Positions 1-7,392 of a DNA stretch of 38,187 nucleotides are shown one piece after another. The position numbers and the translations under genes were made by a program. The stretch's first letter is position 1. The number at the start of each line of letters is the position of its first letter. Origin of the DNA: JBIOWF01 sp044868295 (GTDB lineage: Bacteria > Actinomycetota > Actinomycetes > Streptosporangiales > Streptosporangiaceae). The notes beneath the pieces are model-generated. The model was given only the letters and a program-made list of their open reading frames with translations, made no database searches and was not told the DNA's origin. Where the stretch lies: NCBI GenBank assembly GCA_044868295.1, contig JBIOWF010000181.1, forward strand, positions 1 through 38,187. The letters run 5' to 3'.

Positions 1-105
1 GAACGCCTGAGCGAAATTCTCTCCGTTACTACACCGCTCGGGCCTTGGAGGCCCTCCCGCGCTGTCGTTTCCTCCCAGGCCTGAAGGCCAGGGGTTCCAC
101 GCCAG
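1..105 (-). mobile_element. Left end of an IS200/IS605-type TnpB element, body outside window
   Basis: The + strand at 66-103 (CGTTTCCTCCC, then a GGCCTGAAGGCC hairpin, then GGGGTTCCACGCC) closely matches 19877-19917, the left end of the complete TnpB element in this window. In the minus orientation the order is host DNA, GCGTGGAACCCC, hairpin, GGGAGGAAACG, so any tnpB of this copy would lie to the left of position 1 on the minus strand. No transposase codons are visible here. The exact tip of the element is uncertain; it could extend a few bases beyond 105. Confidence 0.55.
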
Positions 106-165
106 ATCCTGCCTGAACGGTTTGGGATGGTCCGATGGATGGGCGGTGTCCCCGGTTGGGCGGCG

Positions 166-179
166 GCGGAGCGCTCCCA
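166..179. promoter_or_regulatory. Candidate LacI/CebR-like operator upstream of pxpA
   Basis: GGAGCGCTCC at 168-177 is a perfect 10-bp palindrome. The 14 bp around it match 12 of 14 positions of the TGGGAGCGCTCCCA box known for CebR-type LacI regulators. It lies about 50 bp upstream of the chosen pxpA start, where an operator could act. A sugar-type operator before a 5-oxoprolinase operon is unexpected, so it may be fortuitous in such GC-rich DNA. Confidence 0.25.
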
Positions 180-229
180 GTGCGGGATTCGCGCAAGAAT
201 GTCGACATGAGTTCTCGGAGGCCGATGTG

Positions 230-1096
230 GTGATCGATCTCAACGCGGATCTCGGCGAGGGCTTCGGCATCTGGAAGCTCGGCGACGACGACGCTCTGCT
301 CGACATCGTGACGAGCGCGAACGTGGCGTGTGGTTTCCACGCGGGCGACCCGCTCACCATCCGCCGCACGTGCGCGGCCGCCGTGGATCGCGGCGTGGCG
401 ATCGGGGCCCAGGTCTCCTACCGGGACCTGGCCGGTTTCGGACGTCGCGAGATGGACGTGGACCCCCAGGAGCTCCACGCCGAGGTGCTCTACCAGCTCG
501 CCGCGGTGGACGGGATCGCGCGGGCGACGGGCGGCCGGGTCTCCTATGTGAAGCCGCACGGGGCCCTCTACAACCGGGCCTGCCGTGACGAAGCGCAGGC
601 CGAGGCCGTGGTGGCGGCCGTGGCCGACTACTCGCGCGCCCCCGGCCCCGGTTACTCCCGCGCACCCGGCCCCGACTTCTCCCGCGCGCCGGGCACCGAC
701 TACTCCCGAGTGCCCGGTCCTGGCGAGACGACCGAACACCGGCGGACCGGCATGCTGCCCATCCTCACGCTGCCGGGTTCGGCGCTACAGGACGTCGCCG
801 CCAGGCACGGCGTGCCGGTCCTGTCGGAGTGGTTCGCCGACCGCGCCTATACGGCATCCGGCGCGCTCGTGTCCCGCCGCGAGCCGGGTGCCGTCCTGGA
901 CGATCCGGACGAGGCCGCCGCCCGGGCGGTCCGGATGGCCCGAGACGGTCTCGTCACCGCCGTCGACGGCACCGAGATCACGGTCTCCGCCCAGTCCATC
1001 TGCGTCCACGGCGACACTCCCGGCGCCGTACGGCTCGCGCGAGCCGTACGGAACGCGCTGCTGGACGCCGGGATCACCATCAAGGCCTGCACATGA
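230..1096 (+). CDS. pxpA: 5-oxoprolinase subunit A (LamB/YcsF family)
   Basis: PxpA acts with PxpB and PxpC in ATP-dependent cleavage of 5-oxoproline (pyroglutamate) to glutamate in the cytoplasm. The N-terminus carries the family signature DLNADLGEGFG, followed by ANVACGFHAGDP and SYVKPHGALYN, and late in the protein SICVHGDTPGA. The start is GTG 230 (or GTG 227), because GGAGG at 217-221 sits 8 (or 5) nt upstream and the family begins at this point; the open frame upstream shows no homology. The protein is about 288 aa, longer than the usual 250 or so, because a Ser-Arg-Ala-Pro-Gly repeat interrupts it at about residues 133-168, just before the conserved LPGSAL segment. The stop overlaps the pxpB start in ATGA. 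Confidence 0.93.
   Translation: MIDLNADLGEGFGIWKLGDDDALLDIVTSANVACGFHAGDPLTIRRTCAAAVDRGVAIGAQVSYRDLAGFGRREMDVDPQELHAEVLYQLAAVDGIARATGGRVSYVKPHGALYNRACRDEAQAEAVVAAVADYSRAPGPGYSRAPGPDFSRAPGTDYSRVPGPGETTEHRRTGMLPILTLPGSALQDVAARHGVPVLSEWFADRAYTASGALVSRREPGAVLDDPDEAAARAVRMARDGLVTAVDGTEITVSAQSICVHGDTPGAVRLARAVRNALLDAGITIKACT
632..727 (+). repeat. Four 24-bp tandem repeats inside pxpA
   Basis: Four imperfect copies of an 8-codon unit (Ser-Arg-Ala-Pro-Gly-x-x-Tyr/Phe) begin at 632, 656, 680 and 704. They keep the reading frame and add about 32 residues between two conserved blocks of PxpA. Synonymous drift between copies (for example TCG/TCC and CGC/CGA) shows the array is not brand new. Confidence 0.85.
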
Positions 1097-1731
1097 CGAT
1101 CCGCCGAGCGGGAGAGCACGCGCTGCTGGTGGAGACGGGTTCGTTGGAGACCTCGCACCGGCTGGACGCGCTGCTGCGGGCCGAACGCCTCGCCGAGGTC
1201 GAGGAGATCGTGCCGGGGCCCGAGACGGTCCTCGTCGTCGCGCCGGGCGCGGACCAGGCGCGGCTGGCGTCCCTGCTCACGTCCCTGTTCGGTACGGCTC
1301 AAGCCGCGGCGGGCCAGGAGATGGCGGACGGGCCCGGCAGCGTCGTCATCCCGGTGGCGTACAACGGGGAGGATCTGGAGTCGGTCGCCTCGCTCAGCGG
1401 AATGCCGGTCGACGAGGTGATCGCGCGGCATGCCGGCTCGGAGTTCGTCGTCGGATGGCTGGGCTTCGCACCGGGGTTCGCCTATCTGATCGGGCTGGAC
1501 CCCGCCCTGCATCTGCCCCGGCTGGCGGTGCCGCGCACGTCGGTGCCGCCCGGCTCCGTGGCGATCGCGGGGCCCTACTCAGCCGTTTATCCCTCTCCCT
1601 CTCCTGGCGGTTGGTGGCTGCTCGGCCACACCGACCTGCGGGTATGGGACGTGGCCGCCGATTCTCCCGCGTTGTTGCCTCCGGGGACGCGGGTGCGGTT
1701 CCGGCCGGCGGAACGAGCACGGCAGCCATGA
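1093..1731 (+). CDS. pxpB: 5-oxoprolinase subunit B (allophanate hydrolase subunit 1 / KipI type)
   Basis: PxpB forms the kinase/transferase half of the 5-oxoprolinase complex together with PxpC. The 212-aa product opens with RRAGEHALLVE and contains the family block FVVGWLGFAPGFAYL followed by LPRLAVPRTSVPPGSVAIAG and the proline-glycine turn PSPGGWWLLG. These are hallmarks of the KipI/AHS1 domain (cyclophilin-like fold). ATG 1093 overlaps the pxpA stop by 4 bp, which implies translational coupling. An in-frame extension further upstream is antisense-like and without homology, so it was not used. Length is normal for the family. Confidence 0.93.
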   Translation: MTIRRAGEHALLVETGSLETSHRLDALLRAERLAEVEEIVPGPETVLVVAPGADQARLASLLTSLFGTAQAAAGQEMADGPGSVVIPVAYNGEDLESVASLSGMPVDEVIARHAGSEFVVGWLGFAPGFAYLIGLDPALHLPRLAVPRTSVPPGSVAIAGPYSAVYPSPSPGGWWLLGHTDLRVWDVAADSPALLPPGTRVRFRPAERARQP

Positions 1732-1798
1732 CGACGCCTGTGCCGTCCCCGGCGACGGCGATCCTTTTCGCGGGCGCGTGTCCCCGATGGCCCACACC

Positions 1799-2770
1799 AT
1801 GATCGAAGTGGTGTCGCCGGGGCCGTACGCGACGATCCAGGACCTGGGCCGCCCCGGGTACGCGCATTTGGGGGTGCCGCGCTCGGGCGCCGCGGACGTG
1901 CCGAGCCTGCGACTCGCCAACCGGCTGGTCGGCAACGATGAGGACGCTGCCGGGATCGAGCTCACGTTCGGCGGCGCGGTGCTGCGCTTCGCGAGGGGCG
2001 CGTGGATCGCCCTCACGGGAGCGCCCTGCCCGCTCGACCTGTCCACGCCCGTCACCGGAGCGTTCTGCCCGCTCGACCTGTCCATGCCCGTTTCCCGGCG
2101 GCAGGTGGGCATGTACGCGCCGGTGTGGGTGCCCGCGGGGGGCGAGTTGCGGGTCGGCATGCCGGCCGATGGGCTGCGGACCTATCTCGCCGTGCGGGGC
2201 GGGATACGGGTCGAGCCCGTGCTGGGCAGCCGATCGACCGACTCTCTCGCGGGCCTCGGCCCCGCACCGCTCCGCGCGGGGACGAGACTTCCCTTCGGCC
2301 CGCCGATCCCGGACCCGAGCGAGAGCCCGGCCGGGGATCAGGCCGCCAAGGGGCCTGGCGTGGGACCGATGGTGGTCGACGTCGTTCCGCAGCGGGCGTG
2401 GTCTCACTCGCCCGTCGTCCGGGTGATTCCGGGGCCGCGTGACGACTGGTTCACGCCGGAGGCTCTCAAGGTTCTGGCCGCCGCGCCGTACGAGGTGACG
2501 ACGAACAGCAACCGGATCGGTGCGCGGCTGCGCGGCGGCGTGCTGGAGCGCGCGCGGAAGGACGAACTGCCCAGCGAGGGGATGCCGGTGGGTGCGGTGC
2601 AGGTGCCCCCGAGCGGGCAGCCGATCGTCTTCCTCGCCGACCACCCGCCCACGGGCGGCTATCCGGTCATCGGCGTAGTGATCACCGCGGACATCCCGGT
2701 GGTGGCCCAGCTCCGGCCAGGCGACCATGTGCGCTTTCATGTCACGGGCCGCCCGGCCCCGGCCGCGTGA
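1799..2770 (+). CDS. pxpC: 5-oxoprolinase subunit C (biotin-dependent carboxyltransferase family / KipA)
   Basis: PxpC is the AHS2-type partner of PxpB in 5-oxoproline hydrolysis. The N-terminus MIEVVSPGPYATIQDLGRPG is the family signature, followed by GVPRSGAAD, LRLANRLVGN and late NRIGARLRG, SEGMPVGAVQVPPSGQP and HPPTGGYPVIG. ATG 1799 is chosen by homology; in-frame ATG 1787 and GTG 1778 are alternatives, and none has a clear Shine-Dalgarno sequence. The gene follows pxpB by about 67 bp. Two oddities: a 13-residue duplication (GAPCPLDLSTPVT / GAFCPLDLSMPVS) inside the first domain, and a 40-bp repeat array that begins at the 3' end of the gene. Confidence 0.92.
   Translation: MIEVVSPGPYATIQDLGRPGYAHLGVPRSGAADVPSLRLANRLVGNDEDAAGIELTFGGAVLRFARGAWIALTGAPCPLDLSTPVTGAFCPLDLSMPVSRRQVGMYAPVWVPAGGELRVGMPADGLRTYLAVRGGIRVEPVLGSRSTDSLAGLGPAPLRAGTRLPFGPPIPDPSESPAGDQAAKGPGVGPMVVDVVPQRAWSHSPVVRVIPGPRDDWFTPEALKVLAAAPYEVTTNSNRIGARLRGGVLERARKDELPSEGMPVGAVQVPPSGQPIVFLADHPPTGGYPVIGVVITADIPVVAQLRPGDHVRFHVTGRPAPAA
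2018..2095 (+). repeat. 39-bp direct duplication inside pxpC
   Basis: Units 2018-2056 and 2057-2095 encode GAPCPLDLSTPVT and GAFCPLDLSMPVS. They are in frame and nearly identical at the DNA level, so they arose by a recent tandem duplication within the coding region. Confidence 0.85.
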
Positions 2771-2779
2771 GCACGTGCC

Positions 2780-2939
2780 TTCGCCGTCAGGGGCCCGTCC
2801 CCGGCCGGATGATCACACCTTCGCCGTAGCGGGCCTCTCAGCCCACACGACCGGCGCGCTTCGCCGTCGCAGGACACTCGGCCCACACGACCGGCGCGCT
2901 TCGCCGTCACCGGCCGCCCGGCCCCGGCCGAGTGAGCGC
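2780..2939. repeat. 40-bp tandem repeat array between pxpC and the solute-binding protein gene
   Basis: Units start at 2780, 2820, 2860 and 2900, each opening with TTCGCCGT. The middle two are nearly identical and share AGCCCACACGACCGGCGCGC or a one-base variant at their ends. The last unit (GTCACCGGCCGCCCGGCC and onward, to GTGAGC) is almost a copy of the 3' end of pxpC, including its stop codon, at 2741-2772. No gene is visible here. As the space between convergent genes it may also act in termination, but that is a guess. Confidence 0.8.
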
Positions 2940-3008
2940 GCCGAGCGTCACGGGCCGCGCGTCACGGGCCGGGCGGGCGGGCCGGGCGGGCCGCGGTCGG
3001 GCGGGAGA

Positions 3009-4703
3009 TCAGCGGGTGAAGCCGATGTCGGTGTATTTCAGGTCGTAGAAGCCGCGGGCGCCGATGTTGGCGAGGGAGGACCTGACGACGACGCTCTCGG
3101 GGCGCTGGTAGAGCGGGATCACGTTGACGTCCTGCCAGACGAGCTTGTCCGCCGCGTTGATGTCGCTCCTGGCCTTGGCCTCATCCAGCTCCCCTCCCGC
3201 CATTCCCAATGCGTCGTCGATCGCCGTACTGCCGCTGCGCCCGATGTTCGAGTACCACTCGGTGTCGTCGCCCGAGGCGGTCACACCGTTGAAGTAGCGG
3301 TCGAAGGCGCTGGTCATGGGGTATGCGGTGCTCTCATATGAGAAAGCCGCCATGTCGTAGTCGCCGGGGAGCAGGAACTTGTCGAAGAAGGCGGTGCTGG
3401 GAACCGTCTGGATATCGACCTTTATGCCGAGCTTCAGCAGCATCTTCCGGGCCATCTCGGCTTCCGCCTGGCTCACGGGGACGTCCTTGGGCACGACGAA
3501 GCGCAGGGTGAGGTCCTTGCCGTTCCTCGTCCGCGTCTTACCGGAGAGCTTCCACTCGGCGTCGTCCAAGAGTCGGCCGGCCCGCTCGACGTCGTATGCG
3601 CCGAACTGGCCCGCGTTCTCGCGGTATCCCTCGTGGCTGTTCATGAAGAAATGGTTGTTGAGCAGGACGGTGGGCCAGCCGAGACCGCGCAGGTCGGCCT
3701 CGGCGATGGCCTTGCGGTCGATCCCGAGGGCGACGGCCTGCCGGACTCTCGGGTCGGACAGGATGTCGCTCTCGCCGTTGAGGGTGAACTGCCGGAAATC
3801 GCGGCCGGCGGCCTGCTTGACCACGCCGTCGCGTGCCTTCTTGGCGCGCGCGTACTCCGCCCCGGACGATCCCGCGTCGAAGACGTCCAGCTTCCCGTTG
3901 TCGAACGCGCGGATCTGGGCTTCGCGGTCCAACGACCGGAAGATGATCTGTTCGAGCCTGGGCCTGGCCCCCCACCACTTGGGGTCACGTACGACGGTGA
4001 TCGTCTTTTCCTTCGGATCGGCTGCCGCGAACTTGAACGGCCCGGCCGTCACGGGGATCTTGTTTAGCCAGTTGGTGTTGAAGGTGGCGGACGACGCGTT
4101 GGTCGACTTCGGGTAGAGCGGGGAGAACAGGGAACGCCACTCGCTGAACGGCGCGGCGAAGGTGACCAGCACCTCGTGGTCGTCAGTTCCCCTGGCGACG
4201 CTCTCGATCTCCTCGTAGCCGATGGTCGATCCGGAGCGGTAGGCGGGGGTCTCCCCGTTCATCGCCTTCCACTGGGCCTCGTAGTCCTGCCAGGTGATCG
4301 GTTTGCCGTCGGACCAGGTGGCCTTCGGGTTGAGCACATACCTGACGACCAGCTTGGGCGTGGCCGAGGTGACCTCCGCGCGCTGGACGTAGTCGGTGTC
4401 GAGGGAGATGCGGCCTCTCTCGTCCGATCTGAACGCTCTGGGCATGAGGGCGTCGATGACGTTCCGCACGTCGTTCAGATTGCCGTCGACGTGGTTCACG
4501 TTCCACTGGGTCGGATATTCGGTGAGCCCCCATCGCAGCGTGCCACCGTCCTTGACCTGGTCACGGGTGACCGGGTTGATGTCGTACGCCTTGACCGGCG
4601 GCCCCGAGGAGCCGCCTTCGTAGCCGGGCGGGACTCCCTCCGTTCCACCGCAGGCGGTCACCGCGCCGAGGGTGATCAGTGCGATCAGGCATAGTGCTCT
4701 CAA
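3009..4703 (-). CDS. ABC transporter substrate-binding lipoprotein, family 5 (peptide type)
   Basis: This is an extracellular peptide/oligosaccharide-binding receptor of the SBP_bac_5 (OppA/DppA) family, anchored outside the membrane. The first residues MRALCLIALITLGAV form a lipoprotein signal with lipobox VTAC (Cys 18). The family core is seen in the TWSDGKPITWQDYEAQWKA region and in LSDPRVRQAVALGIDRKAIA. Length (564 aa) is normal. The start is TTG 4703, because AGGGGGA lies a few bases upstream and the signal peptide begins there. No permease or ATPase genes adjoin it, so it is an orphan receptor that must use a transporter encoded elsewhere. It is convergent with pxpABC; peptide import followed by 5-oxoproline recycling would be a coherent theme, but that is inference. 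Confidence 0.9.
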   Translation of the reverse strand: MRALCLIALITLGAVTACGGTEGVPPGYEGGSSGPPVKAYDINPVTRDQVKDGGTLRWGLTEYPTQWNVNHVDGNLNDVRNVIDALMPRAFRSDERGRISLDTDYVQRAEVTSATPKLVVRYVLNPKATWSDGKPITWQDYEAQWKAMNGETPAYRSGSTIGYEEIESVARGTDDHEVLVTFAAPFSEWRSLFSPLYPKSTNASSATFNTNWLNKIPVTAGPFKFAAADPKEKTITVVRDPKWWGARPRLEQIIFRSLDREAQIRAFDNGKLDVFDAGSSGAEYARAKKARDGVVKQAAGRDFRQFTLNGESDILSDPRVRQAVALGIDRKAIAEADLRGLGWPTVLLNNHFFMNSHEGYRENAGQFGAYDVERAGRLLDDAEWKLSGKTRTRNGKDLTLRFVVPKDVPVSQAEAEMARKMLLKLGIKVDIQTVPSTAFFDKFLLPGDYDMAAFSYESTAYPMTSAFDRYFNGVTASGDDTEWYSNIGRSGSTAIDDALGMAGGELDEAKARSDINAADKLVWQDVNVIPLYQRPESVVVRSSLANIGARGFYDLKYTDIGFTR

Positions 4704-4717
4704 TGTGTCCCCCTGAA

Positions 4718-4903
4718 TCAGGTCACCCGCACTCGCGGGCGCAATGAGGAGGCGACACCCACCACGATGTTCGCGATCAGGGCGAACGGGCCGAGAGCCA
4801 CCGGGCCGGAGCCGTCCTGGCTCTCGGTGAACTGGATCCGCGCGAACGTCACGTCATGGCGAGGGCGTCGAGGAAGTCGCCACGCAGGCCTCTTCACTAA
4901 CAT
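4718..4903 (-). pseudogene. Small frame, possibly the remnant of a larger gene
   Basis: A 61-codon minus-strand frame ends 14 bp before the solute-binding protein start. Its C-terminal half (FARIQFTESQDGSG and PVALGPFALIANIVVGVASS) has normal high-GC coding character and a hydrophobic stretch. Its N-terminal half (KRPAWRLPRRPRHD) looks out of frame, while another frame there reads RGDFLDALAMT before a stop. This suggests a frameshifted fragment rather than an intact gene. GTGGAG lies 6 nt before ATG 4903, so a genuine short protein cannot be excluded. The family is not recognised. Confidence 0.3.
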
Positions 4904-4983
4904 CGGCAACTCCACCCCCGCGACCATCATGAGATCGTCTCGGCAGTGCGAATACCGTGGTCAGGCCATGGGCGCGCAAAGAT

Positions 4984-7335
4984 TCACGACAGCTCGTCGA
5001 CCGCGCTGCGGACGTCCGCACTGGTGATGGTCGTGAGCTCGGCCGCGTTGGCGAACCCTTGCGCGGCGAGCCGTACGTCGCGCCGCAGAGCTGCCCTCTC
5101 GTAGAGCGAGCGGGCGAAACGGCCGTTGCCGAGCCCGTCGATCAGCCCTTCGCGGCACACCCAGTCGAAGACGTCGGCGAGATCGCGGCCGGCGGCGACG
5201 TCGAACCGGTCGCCGCTCGACGACGCCAGCAGCTCGGCGATCTCGGCCAGCTGGCCAGGCGCGTACGAAGGGAACGACACCCGCTGGTTGAAGCGTGACG
5301 CCAGGCCGGGATTGGACGCCAGGAAGCCGTCCATCTCGCGCTCGTAGCCGGCCAGGATGATGACCAGCCGCTCCCGGTCGTCCTCCGCCCGCTTCAGCAG
5401 GGTCTGTACGGCTTCCGCCCCGAAGGCGTCGCCGCCCGCGTAACCGGAGTTGACCAGACTGTACGCCTCGTCGATGAACAGCACCCCGCCGAGCGCCCGG
5501 TCGACGAGCTCGTTGGTCTTGATCGCGGTGGCGCCGAGGTGCTGGCCGACCAGATCGGCGCGGGACGCCTCGACGACGTCGGGCCGGGCGAGCAACCCGA
5601 GAGCGGAGAAGATCCGGCTGAGGACGCGGGCGACGGTCGTCTTGCCGGTGCCCGGAGGGCCGACGAAGACGAAGTGCCGCATCTGCGACTGGACGGGCAG
5701 GCCCTGCTCCTGGCGCATCCGCGATACCTTGAGCTGTGCCGCGATCGCGTGGACCTGGCGCTTGACCGGCTCCAGCCCGGCCATCCGGTCGAGGCCCGCG
5801 AGCGCCTCCTCCAGGGTCGGCGTCGCCTGGTAGCCGCGGAACCGCGCGGTGATGTCGTTGAACGCCTTGGTGACGTCGCCGGTCGTCACGGTCACCAGGT
5901 CCTCACCGCGCGGCGCGCCACCGGCGCCGACCACGCGCACGTCTCGGGCCTGCGCGGCGGCCTCGGTGAGGCTGCGGGCGAAGCGGGCGTTGCCCAGCTC
6001 GTCGACCAGCCCACGGCGGTGGACGTCCTCGTAGAGGCGGCGGAGCACGGGCCGCGCCTCGGGGTCGAGCCGGTCCCCCCGCCTGACCTGGAGGGCCTCG
6101 GTGATCTCCAGCAACTCGACGGGCGTGTAACCGGGAAAGCGCACCCGGCTGGCGAACCGGCTGGACAGCCCGGGATTGGACGACAGGAAGGTGCTCATCT
6201 CCTTCTCGTAGCCGGCCAGGATGATGATCAGCCGCTCGCGGTCGTCCTCGGCCCGCTTGAGCAGGGTCTGCACCGCCTCCGCGCCGAACCGGTCGGGCTG
6301 GCCGTCCCCGGAGTTGATCAGGCCGTAGGCCTCGTCGATGAACAGCACGCCGCCGAGTGCCCGGTCGACGAGCTCGTTGGTCTTGATCGCGGTGGCCCCG
6401 AGGTACTCCCCCACGAGGTCGGCGCGCTGGCCTTCGACGACGAACGGCGTCTCCAGGAGCCCGAACGCGTAGAAGATCTTGGCGACGGTGCGGGCGACGC
6501 TCGTCTTTCCCGTGCCCGGCGGGCCGACGAAGACGAAGTGCCGCATGGGCGGCTCGTTGGTGTACCCGGCCTCCTTGCGCAGCCTCGCCGCTTCTATGGA
6601 CGCCGCGATCGCGCGCACCTGTTCCTTGACCGGCTCCAGCCCGATCATGCTCTCCAGCTCGCCGAGCGCCTGCTCGACCGTGATCGGCGGCGGCGCGCCC
6701 CGGTCGCCGGTCGCCGCCTGGTGGCCGCCGATCCTGAGCCGCTGCTGGACTCGCGCGTCGTCGCCCGCCGCGTCCGGGGCCAGCTCCGCCCGGACCCGGC
6801 GGGCCTGCGCGAACCGGTACGCGAGGACCGCGAACGCCGTGCCGTACGCGCCCCAGAGAGCCGCGGCGTCCGACGTCCAGGAGAGCGCGAATGCGACCGC
6901 TCCGGCCGGGGCGAGCGCCATCAGAGTGGTCAGCCACGGCGGGACCCAGCGGATGAGGTGGGCGACGGCCGCGACCGGGACGGCGAGGAACATCAGAAGG
7001 TACGGCGCCATGGACTGGCCGCCGAAACGACCGCCCGACACCGAGACCGCCGTCCCCCAGACGGCCAGCACGAGCGCCGTCGCCGCCGCGCGCGGATAGC
7101 TGAGTGAGAGGGCGGCGAAGGCCAGCACGACGACGGCGGTGAAGAACGTGGGGACCAGCGGCCAGCCGAAGGCGGCGGCGAGGCCGATCATGCCGATCAG
7201 CGCCGCTATGAAGATCGCGCGTCGCACGAATGAGGGTAGGTGGAAATAGCGAAGCCGTACCTGTTCGAACAGATCCCGTGCCACGGCGCGCCCCGCCGGC
7301 CGGGCCCTTTCCGCGTCCAGGCCTTTGTCCCGCAT
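4984..7335 (-). CDS. Membrane protein with two CbxX/CfxQ-type AAA+ ATPase domains
   Basis: The 783-aa product starts at ATG 7335 with GGGGAGG 6 nt upstream; the frame extends further but without support. After a basic N-terminus there are several hydrophobic segments (about residues 40-175), then two tandem AAA+ modules. Module 1 has Walker A GPPGTGKTS (about 275) and Walker B GGVLFIDEAYGL; module 2 has GPPGTGKTT (about 550) and GGVLFIDEAYSL. Each is followed by the sensor stretch RFNQR or RFASR. CbxX/CfxQ AAA proteins include the Rubisco activase CbbX and type VII secretion EccA, but neither Rubisco nor ESX genes are present. The two modules are close paralogues, probably from an internal duplication. 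It sits 57 bp downstream of the TPR/membrane gene and is likely co-transcribed with it, so the pair probably acts as a membrane-linked remodelling machine. Confidence 0.88.
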   Translation of the reverse strand: MRDKGLDAERARPAGRAVARDLFEQVRLRYFHLPSFVRRAIFIAALIGMIGLAAAFGWPLVPTFFTAVVVLAFAALSLSYPRAAATALVLAVWGTAVSVSGGRFGGQSMAPYLLMFLAVPVAAVAHLIRWVPPWLTTLMALAPAGAVAFALSWTSDAAALWGAYGTAFAVLAYRFAQARRVRAELAPDAAGDDARVQQRLRIGGHQAATGDRGAPPPITVEQALGELESMIGLEPVKEQVRAIAASIEAARLRKEAGYTNEPPMRHFVFVGPPGTGKTSVARTVAKIFYAFGLLETPFVVEGQRADLVGEYLGATAIKTNELVDRALGGVLFIDEAYGLINSGDGQPDRFGAEAVQTLLKRAEDDRERLIIILAGYEKEMSTFLSSNPGLSSRFASRVRFPGYTPVELLEITEALQVRRGDRLDPEARPVLRRLYEDVHRRGLVDELGNARFARSLTEAAAQARDVRVVGAGGAPRGEDLVTVTTGDVTKAFNDITARFRGYQATPTLEEALAGLDRMAGLEPVKRQVHAIAAQLKVSRMRQEQGLPVQSQMRHFVFVGPPGTGKTTVARVLSRIFSALGLLARPDVVEASRADLVGQHLGATAIKTNELVDRALGGVLFIDEAYSLVNSGYAGGDAFGAEAVQTLLKRAEDDRERLVIILAGYEREMDGFLASNPGLASRFNQRVSFPSYAPGQLAEIAELLASSSGDRFDVAAGRDLADVFDWVCREGLIDGLGNGRFARSLYERAALRRDVRLAAQGFANAAELTTITSADVRSAVDELS

Positions 7336-7392
7336 CCACGCCTCCCCGGTCCGCCCCCGGTTATACCGCACGGGACACCGGAATGGGTGGAT

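Noticed and set aside
632..727. Repeats in pxpA as a possible CRISPR array
   Set aside because: Units are contiguous without spacers, in frame in an enzyme gene.
2780..2939. 40-bp repeats as a CRISPR array
   Set aside because: Repeats are head-to-tail with no unique spacers and no cas genes in the window.
5539..7107. 520-codon plus-strand frame opposite the AAA gene
   Set aside because: Antisense shadow; both AAA modules are on the minus strand with intact Walker motifs.
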